DNA of 64,000 nucleotides from assembly GCF_012843435.1 (NCBI RefSeq), contig NZ_JABAFC010000009.1, positions 1 through 64,000 on the forward strand, given 5' to 3'. The position numbers and the translations under genes are program-made. Each line of letters opens with the position of its first letter. Within the stretch, counting starts at the first letter, position 1. This stretch comes from Psychrobacillus sp. BL-248-WT-3. Its GTDB lineage: Bacteria > Bacillota > Bacilli > Bacillales_A > Planococcaceae. The notes beneath the pieces are model-generated. The model searched no databases. It was not told the origin of the DNA and saw only the letters and a program-made list of their open reading frames with translations. Of the stretch, positions 40,965-50,306 are shown piece after piece.

Positions 40965-43900
40965 TTACTCTAAGTTTCCAACTGGCTCTTCTTCATTAGC
41001 TAGTGGTAATAAACCAAGCGCATCAGCTGCCGGAATATCGTCATCTTCATCTAAATCGCGAAGTTCAATTTCTTCTTCGTCAATTGTTAACATCTTAACA
41101 TCCATACCTAAACTTTGAAGTTCTTTAATCAATACTTTGAATGATTCAGGAACACCTGGTTCAGGAACGCTTTCTCCTTTAACGATCGCTTCATATGTTT
41201 TCACACGTCCAACCACGTCATCAGATTTAACTGTTAAGATTTCTTGTAATGTATAAGCAGCACCATAAGCTTCTAGTGCCCATACTTCCATCTCACCAAA
41301 ACGTTGTCCACCGAATTGCGCTTTACCTCCAAGAGGCTGTTGCGTAACAAGTGAATAAGGTCCTGTTGAACGAGCATGAAGCTTATCATCAACCATGTGG
41401 GCAAGTTTGATCATATACATAACCCCTACAGATACGCGGTTATCAAATGGTTCACCTGAACGACCATCATATAGAGTCGTTTTACCATCACGGTTTAAGC
41501 CTGCTTCTTCCATTGTGTTCCAAACATCTTCCTCGTTGGCACCATCAAATACTGGTGAAGCCATGTGTACACCAAGAAGTCTAGAAGCCATACCTAAGTG
41601 AAGCTCTAATACTTGCCCGATATTCATACGAGAAGGTACCCCTAGTGGATTTAACATAATATCTACTGGTGTTCCGTCTGGAAGGAAAGGCATATCTTCT
41701 TCCGGTAGTATACGAGAGATTACCCCTTTGTTACCATGTCGTCCGGCCATTTTATCCCCTACAGAGATTTTACGTTTTTGAACGATATAAGCACGTACTA
41801 ATTGGTTAACGCCAGGTGATAACTCATCGCCATCTTCACGATTGAAGACTTTAACGTCTAATACAATTCCGCCTGCACCATGAGGTACACGTAGAGATGT
41901 ATCGCGAACTTCACGCGCTTTTTCCCCGAAAATAGCATGAAGTAAACGTTCTTCAGCAGTAAGTTCTGTAACCCCTTTAGGTGTTACTTTACCAACTAAA
42001 ATATCTCCGTCTCTTACTTCTGCACCAACACGGATAATCCCACGGTCATCTAAGTTACGTAATGCATCTTCTCCGACGTTTGGAATATCTCTAGTGATTT
42101 CTTCTGGCCCAAGCTTCGTGTCACGTGATTCTGATTCGTATTCTTCTATATGCACAGAAGTATAGACATCATCTTTCACAAGACGTTCACTCATAATTAC
42201 AGCATCCTCGTAGTTGTATCCGTCCCATGTCATGAAGGCTACTAGTACGTTACGTCCTAGTGCAAGCTCTCCTTGTTCCATAGATGGACCATCTGCAAGA
42301 ATATCTAAAGGTTTAACACGATCTCCAACTTTAACAATTGGACGTTGGTTAATAGATGTACCATGGTTGGAACGCTCAAATTTGTGTACTTTATAAGTTG
42401 TTAAGTCACCTTTAACTTCTTTTCCGTCCACTTCTTCAATTCGACGCACGCGAATTTCCTTCGCTTCTACGTGTTCTACAATTCCGTGATATTTCGCAAT
42501 AACCGCTGCACCAGAGTCACGTGCATTGACGTGTTCCATACCAGTTCCGACAAACGGAGCTTCTGGGTTTAAAAGAGGAACCGCTTGACGTTGCATGTTC
42601 GCTCCCATTAGGGCACGGTTAGAGTCATCATTTTCTAAGAAAGGAATACATGCTGTCGCTGCAGAAACTACTTGCTTCGGCGAAACGTCCATGTAATCGA
42701 TTTGATCTCTTCTAAATACCGTGTTATCTCCACGGAAACGACCAACTACTTCTTCGTTTTTGAAAGCACCATCTTCAGATAATGGCGAGTTTGCTTGCGC
42801 AACAACGTAGTTGTCCTCTTCATCAGCTGTTAGGTAGTCAATACGAGAAGTCACAAGACCTGTTTCAGGATCCACACGACGGTATGGTGTTTCGATAAAT
42901 CCAAATTTATTTACTTTCGCAAAACTGGAAAGTGAGTTAATTAATCCAATGTTTGGTCCCTCAGGAGTTTCAATCGGACACATACGACCATAGTGAGAGT
43001 AGTGAACGTCACGTACTTCGAACCCTGCACGCTCACGCGTTAAACCACCGGGTCCTAAAGCAGATAGACGACGCTTATGAGTCAACTCTGCAAGTGGGTT
43101 TGTTTGGTCCATGAACTGAGATAACTGCGAGCTACCAAAGAATTCCTTGATAGATGCAATAACTGGACGAATATTTATCAGCTGTTGTGGAACAATTGCT
43201 TGTGTATCGTTAATAGACATACGCTCACGAACTACACGTTCCATACGAGAAAGACCAATACGGAATTGGTTTTGCAGTAACTCTCCAACTGAACGTAAAC
43301 GACGGTTACCAAGATGGTCAATATCATCTGTGTTTCCAACGTTGAATAATAGGTTAAAGAAGTAACCAATAGATGAAACGATGTCAGCAGGCGTAATGTT
43401 TTTAACTTCTGTTTCCACATACGCATTACTAATTACGTTAATTTCTTTTTGCTCTTCATCATTTGGCGCATAAATTTTAATCGATTGAACCGTAATATCG
43501 TCTTCTAACACTCCACCTACTTGAGAGAATGTTTTAAAGCCAATTCCGTTTTCCAGATGTGGAATCAGTCTGTCTAATACACGACGATCAATCAGCGTAC
43601 CAGCTTCAACTAAGATTTCACCTGTTTCAGGATCCACTAGCGTTTCTGCTACCGTTTGGTTAAATAAACGATTTTTAATATGCAATTTTTTGTTCATTTT
43701 GTAACGACCAACATTAGCTAAGTCATAGCGTTTTGGGTCAAAGAAGCGAGAGTATAGCAAGCTCTTTGCACTTTCCACTGTTGGTGGCTCACCAGGACGT
43801 AAGCGTTCATAGATTTCTAATAACGCTTTTTCAGTAGTTTCTGTATTGTCCTTTTCAAGCGTGTTACGTAAATACTCATTGTCACCGATTAAATCAATGA

Positions 43901-44519
43901 TTTCTTGATCTGAACCGAAACCTAAAGCACGAAGTAAAACAGTTACTGGTAATTTACGAGTTCTATCAATACGAACATAGACTACGTCCTTTGCATCAAT
44001 CTCGTATTCCAGCCATGCACCACGGTTAGGAATAACTGTAGCACCAAAGCCTTTTTTACCATTTTTGTCAGTTTTGTCATGGAAGTACACACTTGGTGAA
44101 CGGACTAGCTGAGATACGATTACTCGCTCTGCACCATTAATTACGAAAGTTCCGGTTTCTGTCATTAGTGGGAAATCACCCATAAAGACATCCTGTTCCT
44201 TCACTTCATCCGTTTCTTTGTTATGAAGACGTACTTTTACGCGTAGTGGTGCTGCGTATGTTGCGTCACGTTCTTTTGATTCATCGACTGAATACTTTGG
44301 TTCATTCAAACTATAGTCGACAAATTCCAATGATAGATTGCCTGTAAAATCCTCGATTGGTGAAATATCTTTAAACATTTCACGTAAACCTTCTTCAAGG
44401 AACCATTCATAAGATGCTGTTTGAATCTCAATAAGATTCGGTAACTCTAGCACCTCACTAATACGCGCAAAACTTCTACGCTGGCGGTGTTGTCCGTACT
44501 GAACTAGTTGACCTGTCAA
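40965..44519 (-). CDS. rpoB: RNA polymerase beta subunit
   Basis: 1184 aa. The rifampicin-binding region ([21 protein letters not shown], then [10 protein letters not shown]) has the sensitive-type Gln, Asp, His and Ser. Start set at TTG 44519 ([20 protein letters not shown]), matching the B. subtilis N-terminus, with GAGGGGTG six bases upstream; the GTG at 44528 lies inside that ribosome site. The C-terminus is acidic ([17 protein letters not shown]), shorter than the B. subtilis tail. Confidence 0.99.
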   Translation of the reverse strand: MTGQLVQYGQHRQRRSFARISEVLELPNLIEIQTASYEWFLEEGLREMFKDISPIEDFTGNLSLEFVDYSLNEPKYSVDESKERDATYAAPLRVKVRLHNKETDEVKEQDVFMGDFPLMTETGTFVINGAERVIVSQLVRSPSVYFHDKTDKNGKKGFGATVIPNRGAWLEYEIDAKDVVYVRIDRTRKLPVTVLLRALGFGSDQEIIDLIGDNEYLRNTLEKDNTETTEKALLEIYERLRPGEPPTVESAKSLLYSRFFDPKRYDLANVGRYKMNKKLHIKNRLFNQTVAETLVDPETGEILVEAGTLIDRRVLDRLIPHLENGIGFKTFSQVGGVLEDDITVQSIKIYAPNDEEQKEINVISNAYVETEVKNITPADIVSSIGYFFNLLFNVGNTDDIDHLGNRRLRSVGELLQNQFRIGLSRMERVVRERMSINDTQAIVPQQLINIRPVIASIKEFFGSSQLSQFMDQTNPLAELTHKRRLSALGPGGLTRERAGFEVRDVHYSHYGRMCPIETPEGPNIGLINSLSSFAKVNKFGFIETPYRRVDPETGLVTSRIDYLTADEEDNYVVAQANSPLSEDGAFKNEEVVGRFRGDNTVFRRDQIDYMDVSPKQVVSAATACIPFLENDDSNRALMGANMQRQAVPLLNPEAPFVGTGMEHVNARDSGAAVIAKYHGIVEHVEAKEIRVRRIEEVDGKEVKGDLTTYKVHKFERSNHGTSINQRPIVKVGDRVKPLDILADGPSMEQGELALGRNVLVAFMTWDGYNYEDAVIMSERLVKDDVYTSVHIEEYESESRDTKLGPEEITRDIPNVGEDALRNLDDRGIIRVGAEVRDGDILVGKVTPKGVTELTAEERLLHAIFGEKAREVRDTSLRVPHGAGGIVLDVKVFNREDGDELSPGVNQLVRAYIVQKRKISVGDKMAGRHGNKGVISRILPEEDMPFLPDGTPVDIMLNPLGVPSRMNIGQVLELHLGMASRLLGVHMASPVFDGANEEDVWNTMEEAGLNRDGKTTLYDGRSGEPFDNRVSVGVMYMIKLAHMVDDKLHARSTGPYSLVTQQPLGGKAQFGGQRFGEMEVWALEAYGAAYTLQEILTVKSDDVVGRVKTYEAIVKGESVPEPGVPESFKVLIKELQSLGMDVKMLTIDEEEIELRDLDEDDDIPAADALGLLPLANEEEPVGNLE

Positions 44520-44551
44520 CTCATTCACCCCTCAATTAAAGCGATATTAGG

Positions 44552-44590
44552 TCTTTTCGATATAGACATTTTGGTGTATGATATCGAAAG
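44552..44590 (-). promoter_or_regulatory. Stem-loop in the rpoB leader
   Basis: A perfect inverted repeat TTTCGATAT / ATATCGAAA with a 17-nt loop sits about 25 nt upstream of the rpoB ribosome site. It could control translation or stability of rpoB mRNA. Confidence 0.5.
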
Positions 44591-44591
44591 A

Positions 44592-44622
44592 CAAAAAGAA
44601 AACGAGTTCTTAATAAGAGCTC
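44592..44622 (-). terminator. Attenuator-like hairpin upstream of rpoB
   Basis: On the minus strand GAGCTCTTA / TAAGAACTC (one mismatch) is followed by GTTTTCTTTTT, the form of an intrinsic terminator, between the rpoB promoter and the gene. Confidence 0.6.
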
Positions 44623-44722
44623 ATTTTTGATTCACCAAACTTTTCTCGGCCAGTATACCCATAAAGTATAGCTTTTATACAAAAGGGCATAAGTCCTCAA
44701 AATAATATTTTTGCATTTTATT

Positions 44723-44751
44723 ATAATATCATAGCGATTTTGTCAAGTCAA
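44723..44751 (-). promoter_or_regulatory. rpoB promoter
   Basis: TTGACT (44746-44751), 17-bp spacer, TATTAT (44723-44728). A second register, TTGACA 4 bp downstream with TAATAA at 17 bp, overlaps it. The -35 overlaps the stop of the upstream methyltransferase gene. The predicted leader is about 200 nt. Confidence 0.75.
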
Positions 44752-45350
44752 TCTTTTGTACCTTTTATAATCCAATAACCTTTTTCTTTGTTCACAACTT
44801 CTACTTGACCAAAAATCTCTTCTAAAAAACTAAAAGTAGATGGTGCCCCTTGTTTCTTTTGAATTACAACCCACAATTCTCCCCCTGAAACTAATTTTTC
44901 ATAGGAATCCTTATAGAAACGAAATATAGTCTCTTTTCCAGCGCGAATAGGTGGATTAGTTATAATAGCCGCAAAGTTTGCAGTTTCCACTGCTGACAAC
45001 CCATCACTTTCATAGATTCGCACATTTTGTACCCCGTTAGCAGCCGCATTTTTTACTGCAAGTTGGATTGCACGTGTGTTAACATCTACTAAATGAACTG
45101 TTCTTTCTTCATTTGCTTTTGCAACGGCAAGTCCAATTGGACCGTACCCACAGCCCACATCCAATATATCTCCTTCGAGATCTGGGGCACTAAAAGCATC
45201 AATTAATACACGGGAGCCAAAATCTACTTCGCTCTTACTAAATACACCAGCATCTGTTTCAAACCGAAAATTATGACCAAGTAATTTAAAATTCCAATGT
45301 TGAGGCTTACTTTCCGTTTGAGGTTTTCTAGAATAATAATGTTCAGACAC
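44748..45350 (-). CDS. RsmC-like class I SAM methyltransferase (YbxB)
   Basis: A 200-aa protein of the RsmC/RlmG-like family, the conserved neighbour between rplL and rpoB in Bacilli (YbxB). SAM-binding motif I is DVGCGYGPIG and the catalytic-loop motif is NPPIRAG, typical of N2-guanine rRNA methyltransferases (RsmC modifies 16S G1207). The exact rRNA target in this organism is inferred only. Confidence 0.9.
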   Translation of the reverse strand: MSEHYYSRKPQTESKPQHWNFKLLGHNFRFETDAGVFSKSEVDFGSRVLIDAFSAPDLEGDILDVGCGYGPIGLAVAKANEERTVHLVDVNTRAIQLAVKNAAANGVQNVRIYESDGLSAVETANFAAIITNPPIRAGKETIFRFYKDSYEKLVSGGELWVVIQKKQGAPSTFSFLEEIFGQVEVVNKEKGYWIIKGTKD

Positions 45351-45375
45351 CGTTTAACCCTCCATCATACATACG

Positions 45376-45408
45376 AAGAAAAGCCCGTCGTATATAGACG
45401 AGCTTTTT
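45376..45408 (-). terminator. rplL terminator
   Basis: The minus strand has AGCTCGTC-tatatac-GACGGGCT followed by TTTTCTTC, about 20 bp after rplL. It ends the rplJL message before the methyltransferase gene. Confidence 0.85.
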
Positions 45409-45427
45409 CCCCGAGTTGTACCAGAAA

Positions 45428-45790
45428 TTACTTAACTTCTACGTTAGCGCCTACTTCTTCAAGTTGAGCTTTCATAGCTTCTGCATCTTCTTTAGATACG
45501 CCTTCTTTAATAGCTTTAGGAGCGTTATCTACTACTTCTTTAGCTTCTTTCAAGCCAAGACCAGTGATTTCACGAACTACTTTGATTACTTTGATTTTTT
45601 GGTCGCCTGCAGATGCAAGGATTACGTCAAATTCAGTTTGCTCTTCAGCAGCAGCAGCACCGCCACCAGCTGCAGCAGCTACAGGTGCAGCAGCAGTAAC
45701 ACCGAATTCTTCTTCGATTGCTTTTACTAAGTCGTTTAATTCAAGAACTGTCATTGATTTGATAGCTTCTAAGATTTGCTCATTATTCAT
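45428..45790 (-). CDS. rplL: Ribosomal protein L7/L12 (bL12)
   Basis: 120 aa. N-terminal dimerisation domain, an Ala/Gly-rich hinge ([18 protein letters not shown]), and a C-terminal domain [23 protein letters not shown] that recruits translational GTPases. Multicopy stalk protein bound to L10. Confidence 0.98.
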   Translation of the reverse strand: MNNEQILEAIKSMTVLELNDLVKAIEEEFGVTAAAPVAAAAGGGAAAAEEQTEFDVILASAGDQKIKVIKVVREITGLGLKEAKEVVDNAPKAIKEGVSKEDAEAMKAQLEEVGANVEVK

Positions 45791-45860
45791 TTTATTTTCC
45801 TCCTATTATTGGGTATGTTAGGCTATTAGCCGGTTTTTTGTCGAAGAGTTGCATAATGAA

Positions 45861-46361
45861 TTATGCGCCTTGTTCTTCTTTTTGTTCTGCAACAGCTTTT
45901 GTTGCAAGTGCGAAATTGCGCACTGGAGCTTGAAGTACAGATAAAAGCATTGAAAGAAGTCCTTCGCGTGATGGAAGTTCTGCAAGTGCTTTTACATCTT
46001 CAGCTGAAGATACGTTACCTTCGATGATCCCTGCTTTAATTTCTAATTGTTCGTTCTTTTTAGCAAAATCGTTGATGATTTTTGCAGGAGCAACTACGTC
46101 TTCGTTAGAGAATGCAACAGCATTTGGTCCAACTAAGAATTCGTTGATCGCATCAACACCCGCGATTTCAGTAGCACGACGTGTAAGTGAGTTTTTATAA
46201 ACTTTGAACTCAACGCCAGCTTCACGAAGTTGTTTACGTAATTCCGTAACTTGTGCAACGTTTAAACCACGGTAATCAACAACTACTACTGAAGCAGCAG
46301 CTTTAAATTTACCAGCGATATCGTCTACAATTACTTTTTTTGTTTCGATTGCTTTGCTCAT
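45861..46361 (-). CDS. rplJ: Ribosomal protein L10 (uL10)
   Basis: A 166-aa stalk base protein; N-terminal [21 protein letters not shown] binds 23S rRNA and the C-terminal helix carries L12 dimers. Preceded by the L10 leader region with an attenuator. Confidence 0.98.
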   Translation of the reverse strand: MSKAIETKKVIVDDIAGKFKAAASVVVVDYRGLNVAQVTELRKQLREAGVEFKVYKNSLTRRATEIAGVDAINEFLVGPNAVAFSNEDVVAPAKIINDFAKKNEQLEIKAGIIEGNVSSAEDVKALAELPSREGLLSMLLSVLQAPVRNFALATKAVAEQKEEQGA

Positions 46362-46369
46362 CTTGGCAC

Positions 46370-46560
46370 CTCCTATAAGAATTGGCCATTTATACCGACA
46401 AAAGAAAAGCCTCTGATCTACGGATAGACACAGAGGCAGAAAGTCATCATCTAATTAGAATCTGAATTTACGTGTCCTCGGTAGGATATTAAGTGACAAG
46501 TCACTCCTACTGTCTTCGGTACAAATGTATATTACACAACAAAAGTCATCTTATCAGATA
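46370..46560 (-). promoter_or_regulatory. rplJ leader (L10 leader type) with attenuator
   Basis: The 218-bp rplA-rplJ gap contains a long structured leader. Near its 3' end GCCTCTG / CAGAGGC (46409-46437) is followed on the minus strand by TTTTCTTTTG, an intrinsic attenuator. Upstream, AAGTGACAAGTCACTCCTACTG / paired GTCCTCGGTAGGA elements suggest the known L10-binding fold of this leader family. Position and structure fit the L10 leader; the consensus was not aligned base by base. Confidence 0.7.
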
Positions 46561-46579
46561 GACTATAGGTTGTCAATTA

Positions 46580-47272
46580 TTATTTTACTGATTGAGCATC
46601 AACTTTAATAGCTGGGCCCATTGTAGTTGTTACATTTACAGATTTCATGTAAACACCTTTTGATGCAGCTGGTTTAGCTTTTTGAATTACTTCAAATACT
46701 GCCATGAAGTTTTCTACTAATTTGTCGTCTTCGAAAGAAACTTTTCCGATAGGTGCATGAATAATCCCTGCTTTGTCAGCACGGTATTCTACTTTACCAG
46801 CTTTAATTTCTTCAATCGCTTTAGTAACATCAAATGTAACAGTACCAGTTTTAGGGTTTGGCATTAAACCTTTTGGTCCAAGTACTCGACCGATTTTACC
46901 AACTTCACCCATCATGTCAGGAGTAGCTACGATTACATCGAAGTCAAACCATCCTTGTTGGATTTTGTTGATATATTCCACGTCACCTACATAGTCTGCA
47001 CCTGCAGCTTCAGCTTCTTTAAGTTTTTCACCTTTAGCAAAAACTAATACGCGTTGAGTTTTACCAGTTCCGTTTGGAAGTACTACTGCTCCACGGATTT
47101 GTTGGTCGTTTTTACGAGTATCAATTCCTAGACGGAAAGCAACTTCAACTGTTGCATCAAAATTAACTGTGCTAGTTTTTTTAGCAAGTTCAATTGCTTC
47201 TTTAGCTGAATACGTAGTATTTTTGTCAACTAATTTAGCAGCTTCTTGTAACTTTTTACCTTTGTTAGCCAT
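46580..47272 (-). CDS. rplA: Ribosomal protein L1 (uL1)
   Basis: A 230-aa L1-stalk protein and translational repressor of its own operon: [37 protein letters not shown] and [17 protein letters not shown]. Lies 128 bp after rplK. Confidence 0.98.
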   Translation of the reverse strand: MANKGKKLQEAAKLVDKNTTYSAKEAIELAKKTSTVNFDATVEVAFRLGIDTRKNDQQIRGAVVLPNGTGKTQRVLVFAKGEKLKEAEAAGADYVGDVEYINKIQQGWFDFDVIVATPDMMGEVGKIGRVLGPKGLMPNPKTGTVTFDVTKAIEEIKAGKVEYRADKAGIIHAPIGKVSFEDDKLVENFMAVFEVIQKAKPAASKGVYMKSVNVTTTMGPAIKVDAQSVK

Positions 47273-47400
47273 TTTAAAATGTCCTCCTTGATAGTGGTTT
47301 TAGCGGAATAAACCTCCCACGTGTAAAGGTTGCAGTTATTCTAAGGAACAACTACAACCTTCCAAAAAACAATTGCTTCATATCAAAATCACATAAAGTA

Positions 47401-47826
47401 TTAGTCTTCGATCGTAATACCCATGCTACGTGCTGTACCTTCAACCATCAACATAGCTGTTTCAACAGATGCAGCGTTTAGATCTGGCATTTTTTGTTCA
47501 GCGATTTCGCGAACTTTTTCACGTTTAACTGTCGCCACTTTAACGCGGTTCGGTTCACCTGATCCAGATTGAATTCCTGCTGCTACTTTAAGTAACACTG
47601 CTGCCGGCGGAGTTTTTGTAATGAATGTAAAAGAACGATCTTCAAATACAGAAATTTCAACCGGAATGATTAGACCTGCTTGATCAGCAGTACGTGCGTT
47701 GAACTCCTTACAGAATCCCATGATATTAACACCTGCTTGTCCTAATGCAGGACCAACCGGTGGAGCTGGATTAGCTTTACCAGCAGGAATTTGTAATTTA
47801 ACAACTTTAATCACTTTTTTAGCCAC
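47401..47826 (-). CDS. rplK: Ribosomal protein L11 (uL11)
   Basis: 141 aa. GTG 47824-47826 is the start: AAGGAGGTG lies just upstream and the protein then begins [34 protein letters not shown] and thiostrepton-region residues are standard (PPAAVLLK). Confidence 0.98.
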   Translation of the reverse strand: MAKKVIKVVKLQIPAGKANPAPPVGPALGQAGVNIMGFCKEFNARTADQAGLIIPVEISVFEDRSFTFITKTPPAAVLLKVAAGIQSGSGEPNRVKVATVKREKVREIAEQKMPDLNAASVETAMLMVEGTARSMGITIED

Positions 47827-47842
47827 GAGACACACCTCCTTA

Positions 47843-47877
47843 AGTCCGTGATGTGGTAATTGGGTTGCCCCTCCCAC
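47843..47877 (-). promoter_or_regulatory. Putative L1-binding site in the rplK leader
   Basis: The leader contains GTGGGAGGGGCAACCC, ATTACCAC and ATCACGGAC just upstream of the rplK ribosome site, forming a GTGG..CCAC closed stem with an internal GGG/CCC. This resembles the L1 site of 23S rRNA and the conserved Bacillus rplK leader, where L1 represses translation. Confidence 0.55.
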
Positions 47878-47955
47878 TCAAATATCTGTCTCTCAGCTCT
47901 GCGCTGATAACATTTAGAAAATTCATGCAGACTTTTTTTCAGTCTGACCTTTGAA

Positions 47956-47984
47956 ATGATACCACTTATCCATTTTTTTAGCAA
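47956..47984 (-). promoter_or_regulatory. rplK promoter
   Basis: -35 TTGCTA (47979-47984), 17-bp spacer, -10 TATCAT (47956-47961). The transcript begins with a hairpin CAGACT-GAAAAAA-AGTCTG. Confidence 0.75.
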
Positions 47985-47991
47985 GTATAAA

Positions 47992-48525
47992 TTATACTTT
48001 AATTACTTGTTCGAAATCTAGCTCCATATTCGTTTCGCGTCCGAACATATCTATAGAAACAGTAACTTTTCCTTTTTCTGCCTCGATTGCTTCTACTTTA
48101 CCTTGGAAATGAGCAAATGGCCCTTCTAGTACTTCTACTAATTCTCCAACTGAGAAATCTACCTCGACTTTGCGATCGTTCATACCCATTTGCTTCAGCA
48201 TAGATTGAACCTCTTCTGGAGCAAGCGGTGTAGGCTTTGTCCCTCCACCTGATGAACCTAGGAATCCAGTTACTCCTGGTGTGTTACGTACTACATACCA
48301 AGCGTCGTCAGTCATGATTAACTCTACAAAAACATACCCAGGGAATGTTTTTCTTGTAACCACACGTTTTTTTCCATCTTTAAAATCTGTTTCTTCTTGT
48401 TCCGGGATGAACACTCGGAATATCTTGTCAGACATCCCCATTGTTTCTACACGCTTTTCTAAATTTGCTTTTACTTTATTTTCATACCCAGAGTACGTAT
48501 GAACGACATACCAATTTTTTTCCAT
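47992..48525 (-). CDS. nusG: Transcription factor NusG
   Basis: 177 aa. NGN domain starting WYVVHTYSGYENKVKANL with FPGYVFVEL, and a C-terminal KOW domain VEVLEGPFAHFQGKVEAI. Stimulates pausing or elongation and couples to S10. It is separated from secE by a 101-bp gap with a terminator-like hairpin. Confidence 0.98.
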   Translation of the reverse strand: MEKNWYVVHTYSGYENKVKANLEKRVETMGMSDKIFRVFIPEQEETDFKDGKKRVVTRKTFPGYVFVELIMTDDAWYVVRNTPGVTGFLGSSGGGTKPTPLAPEEVQSMLKQMGMNDRKVEVDFSVGELVEVLEGPFAHFQGKVEAIEAEKGKVTVSIDMFGRETNMELDFEQVIKV

Positions 48526-48569
48526 AGTGTCAGGACTAGACGTCCTTCCCTCCTTTTCTAAGACAAATG

Positions 48570-48599
48570 AAAAAACCCGTTCGTTGACTAAGACGGGCT
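48570..48599 (-). terminator. Terminator-like hairpin between secE and nusG
   Basis: The minus strand carries AGCCCGTC-ttagtcaac-GAACGGGT followed by a T-run. It lies inside the secE-nusG pair and should lower nusG transcription or end the rpmGB-secE message. Confidence 0.75.
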
Positions 48600-48626
48600 A
48601 TTTTCAGATATTTACATGCTACAAAC

Positions 48627-48812
48627 TTATAACTCCAAGTACCAACGGAACAATTCAGAAATACCTAAGTCCACTACTGCAAAGAATACAGCCATTACCG
48701 CTACTGTTGCAAGCACAATGATTGTGTACCGTGTTAGCTCTTTGCGTTTTGGCCAACTTACTTTTCTCATTTCTGACCCTACGTTTTTAAAAAACCCACT
48801 AATATTAGCCAT
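48627..48812 (-). CDS. secE: Preprotein translocase subunit SecE
   Basis: A 61-aa short Firmicutes SecE with a single C-terminal membrane segment (about 31-53) preceded by the amphipathic SEMRKVSWPKRKELTRYT. Clamps SecY in the translocon. Confidence 0.96.
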   Translation of the reverse strand: MANISGFFKNVGSEMRKVSWPKRKELTRYTIIVLATVAVMAVFFAVVDLGISELFRWYLEL

Positions 48813-48852
48813 TTAGTTGAACCTCCACATGAATATCTATCTTCTTACATAC

Positions 48853-49002
48853 TCATAATGTTTGTTTGTGTACTGTATGAGCATTACAATGCGTGCAGTA
48901 TATTTTTCTCTCTATACGAACAGAACCGCTCTCTTTAGACGCTGGAACTGTATAATTGCGATTACCACATTCTACGCAACTCAAGACGATTTTTTTAGTC
49001 AT
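48853..49002 (-). CDS. rpmGB: Ribosomal protein L33 (bL33), zinc-binding form
   Basis: A 49-aa bL33 (MTKKIVLSCVECGNRNYTV...CTHCNAHTVHKQTL) with two CxxC pairs, the zinc-dependent form. Lies between sigH and secE as in B. subtilis. A ribosome site GGTGAG precedes the ATG. Confidence 0.95.
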   Translation of the reverse strand: MTKKIVLSCVECGNRNYTVPASKESGSVRIERKIYCTHCNAHTVHKQTL

Positions 49003-49076
49003 AATCTCACCTTTTTGGTGTATAAGTCTTTTTCAAGATTATCACCTTAGACTTACTGTGTCAACAAAATCCCAAA

Positions 49077-49721
49077 TTATGCATAATTACTTCCAATCTC
49101 CATATAACGCTCTAGCTTACGCTTTACTCTTTGCAAGGCATTATCGATAGACTTAACATGTCTATTCAATTCCTCGGATATCTCTTGATAGGATTGGCCA
49201 TCTAGATATAAGGAGAGCACCTGCTGCTCAAGCTCGCTTAAAATTTCACCCATTTTACCTTCCATGTAATCATAGTTTTCTCTGTTTATGATTAACTCCT
49301 CTGGGTCGTCTACCACAGATCCTGCGATAATATCCATAAGTGTACGGTCCGATTCTTCATCATAGATCGGCTTGTCCAAGGAAATATATGAATTGAGCGG
49401 AATATGCTTTTGCCTGGTAGCTGTTTTAATAGCAGTAATAATCTGCCTTGTAATACATAATTCAGCAAATGCCCTAAAAGAAGAAAGCTTTTCCTCTTTG
49501 AAATCACGAATCGCCTTATATAGTCCAATCATTCCTTCTTGAAGTATATCTTCCTTATCCGCACCTATTAAAAAATAGGATCTACCTTTCATTCTCACAA
49601 ATGAACGGTATTTCGTTATTAAATAATCTAGCGCTTCGGTGTTTCCTTGATGAACCATTTCTACAAGCTCTTCATCTAGTAAACTATCCAATTGTTGTAG
49701 ATTCAGCTCTGTCTTTTCCAA
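49077..49721 (-). CDS. sigH: RNA polymerase sigma-H factor
   Basis: A 214-aa sigma factor for the transition to stationary phase and sporulation onset. Region 2 contains YFLIGADKEDILQEGMIGL, and region 4 is a helix-turn-helix (YQEISEELNRHVKSIDNALQR). Start set at TTG 49721: GAGGTGA is ideally spaced and the predicted transcription start (about 49752) leaves out the upstream in-frame start codon. Confidence 0.96.
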   Translation of the reverse strand: MEKTELNLQQLDSLLDEELVEMVHQGNTEALDYLITKYRSFVRMKGRSYFLIGADKEDILQEGMIGLYKAIRDFKEEKLSSFRAFAELCITRQIITAIKTATRQKHIPLNSYISLDKPIYDEESDRTLMDIIAGSVVDDPEELIINRENYDYMEGKMGEILSELEQQVLSLYLDGQSYQEISEELNRHVKSIDNALQRVKRKLERYMEIGSNYA

Positions 49722-49758
49722 TGAAGTCACCTCAGCTAAATTAGACATATTTACCATC

Positions 49759-49788
49759 AGTATACAGGATTCAAATTTATAGCGTCAA
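49759..49788 (-). promoter_or_regulatory. sigH promoter
   Basis: -35 TTGACG (49783-49788), 18-bp spacer, -10 TATACT (49759-49764), immediately after the rae1 stop. Confidence 0.7.
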
Positions 49789-49792
49789 TGAG

Positions 49793-50302
49793 TCATTTCA
49801 TTCCTCTTCGCCATTTTTCGAAAATTTCCGCTACTTCTTCTGATAAATCAATGGTCGAAGACGGCTTAGCTTCTTGGATATCCTTCACTTTTTTCGTAAT
49901 ATTCGAGGAAATAGAAATCATTTCAATTTCTAACTCTCTTGCAGATTTTCTTAGCGCACCTTGTCCAAATATGACTCGTTGCTCTGTCATATCAGAGGTA
50001 GCAACATAAATTTGTACGCGTCTACCACTTAACTCCCGAGTCATCTTTTCAATTCGCTCGTCTGCTGTTTCATTTTTTCTTGTAAAGATAATTTCCACAT
50101 CATACTGTTTCTTTTTGTTTTCTATACCCGGTACTAGGTGGGCATCAAACACTACAATTACTCGTATACCAGTAAATGCTTTATATTCTGCCATTTGCTC
50201 GATTAGTCTATCTCTAGCATCTAGTAATTTATCATTTTTTAGTTTTCTTAACTCGCTCCATGCGCCGATGATATTATAACCATCGACAAGTAGAATCTGC
50301 AT
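49793..50302 (-). CDS. rae1: Ribosome-dependent mRNA endonuclease Rae1 (YacP, NYN domain)
   Basis: A 169-aa NYN/PIN-like nuclease: LLVDGYNIIGAW, VVFDAH, ETADERIEKM and VATSDMTEQ contain the acidic catalytic residues. B. subtilis Rae1 cleaves mRNA in the ribosomal A site. Directly downstream of rlmB (4 bp). Confidence 0.93.
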   Translation of the reverse strand: MQILLVDGYNIIGAWSELRKLKNDKLLDARDRLIEQMAEYKAFTGIRVIVVFDAHLVPGIENKKKQYDVEIIFTRKNETADERIEKMTRELSGRRVQIYVATSDMTEQRVIFGQGALRKSARELEIEMISISSNITKKVKDIQEAKPSSTIDLSEEVAEIFEKWRRGMK

Positions 50303-50306
50303 GATT

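Noticed and set aside
40965-44519. Rifampicin- or streptomycin-resistance changes in rpoB and rpsL
   Set aside because: The key residues of the rifampicin region and the two S12 lysines are wild type.
45416-45821. Plus-strand frames rich in Phe/Ser or Ala opposite rplL
   Set aside because: They reflect the low-complexity Ala/Gly hinge of rplL read backwards.
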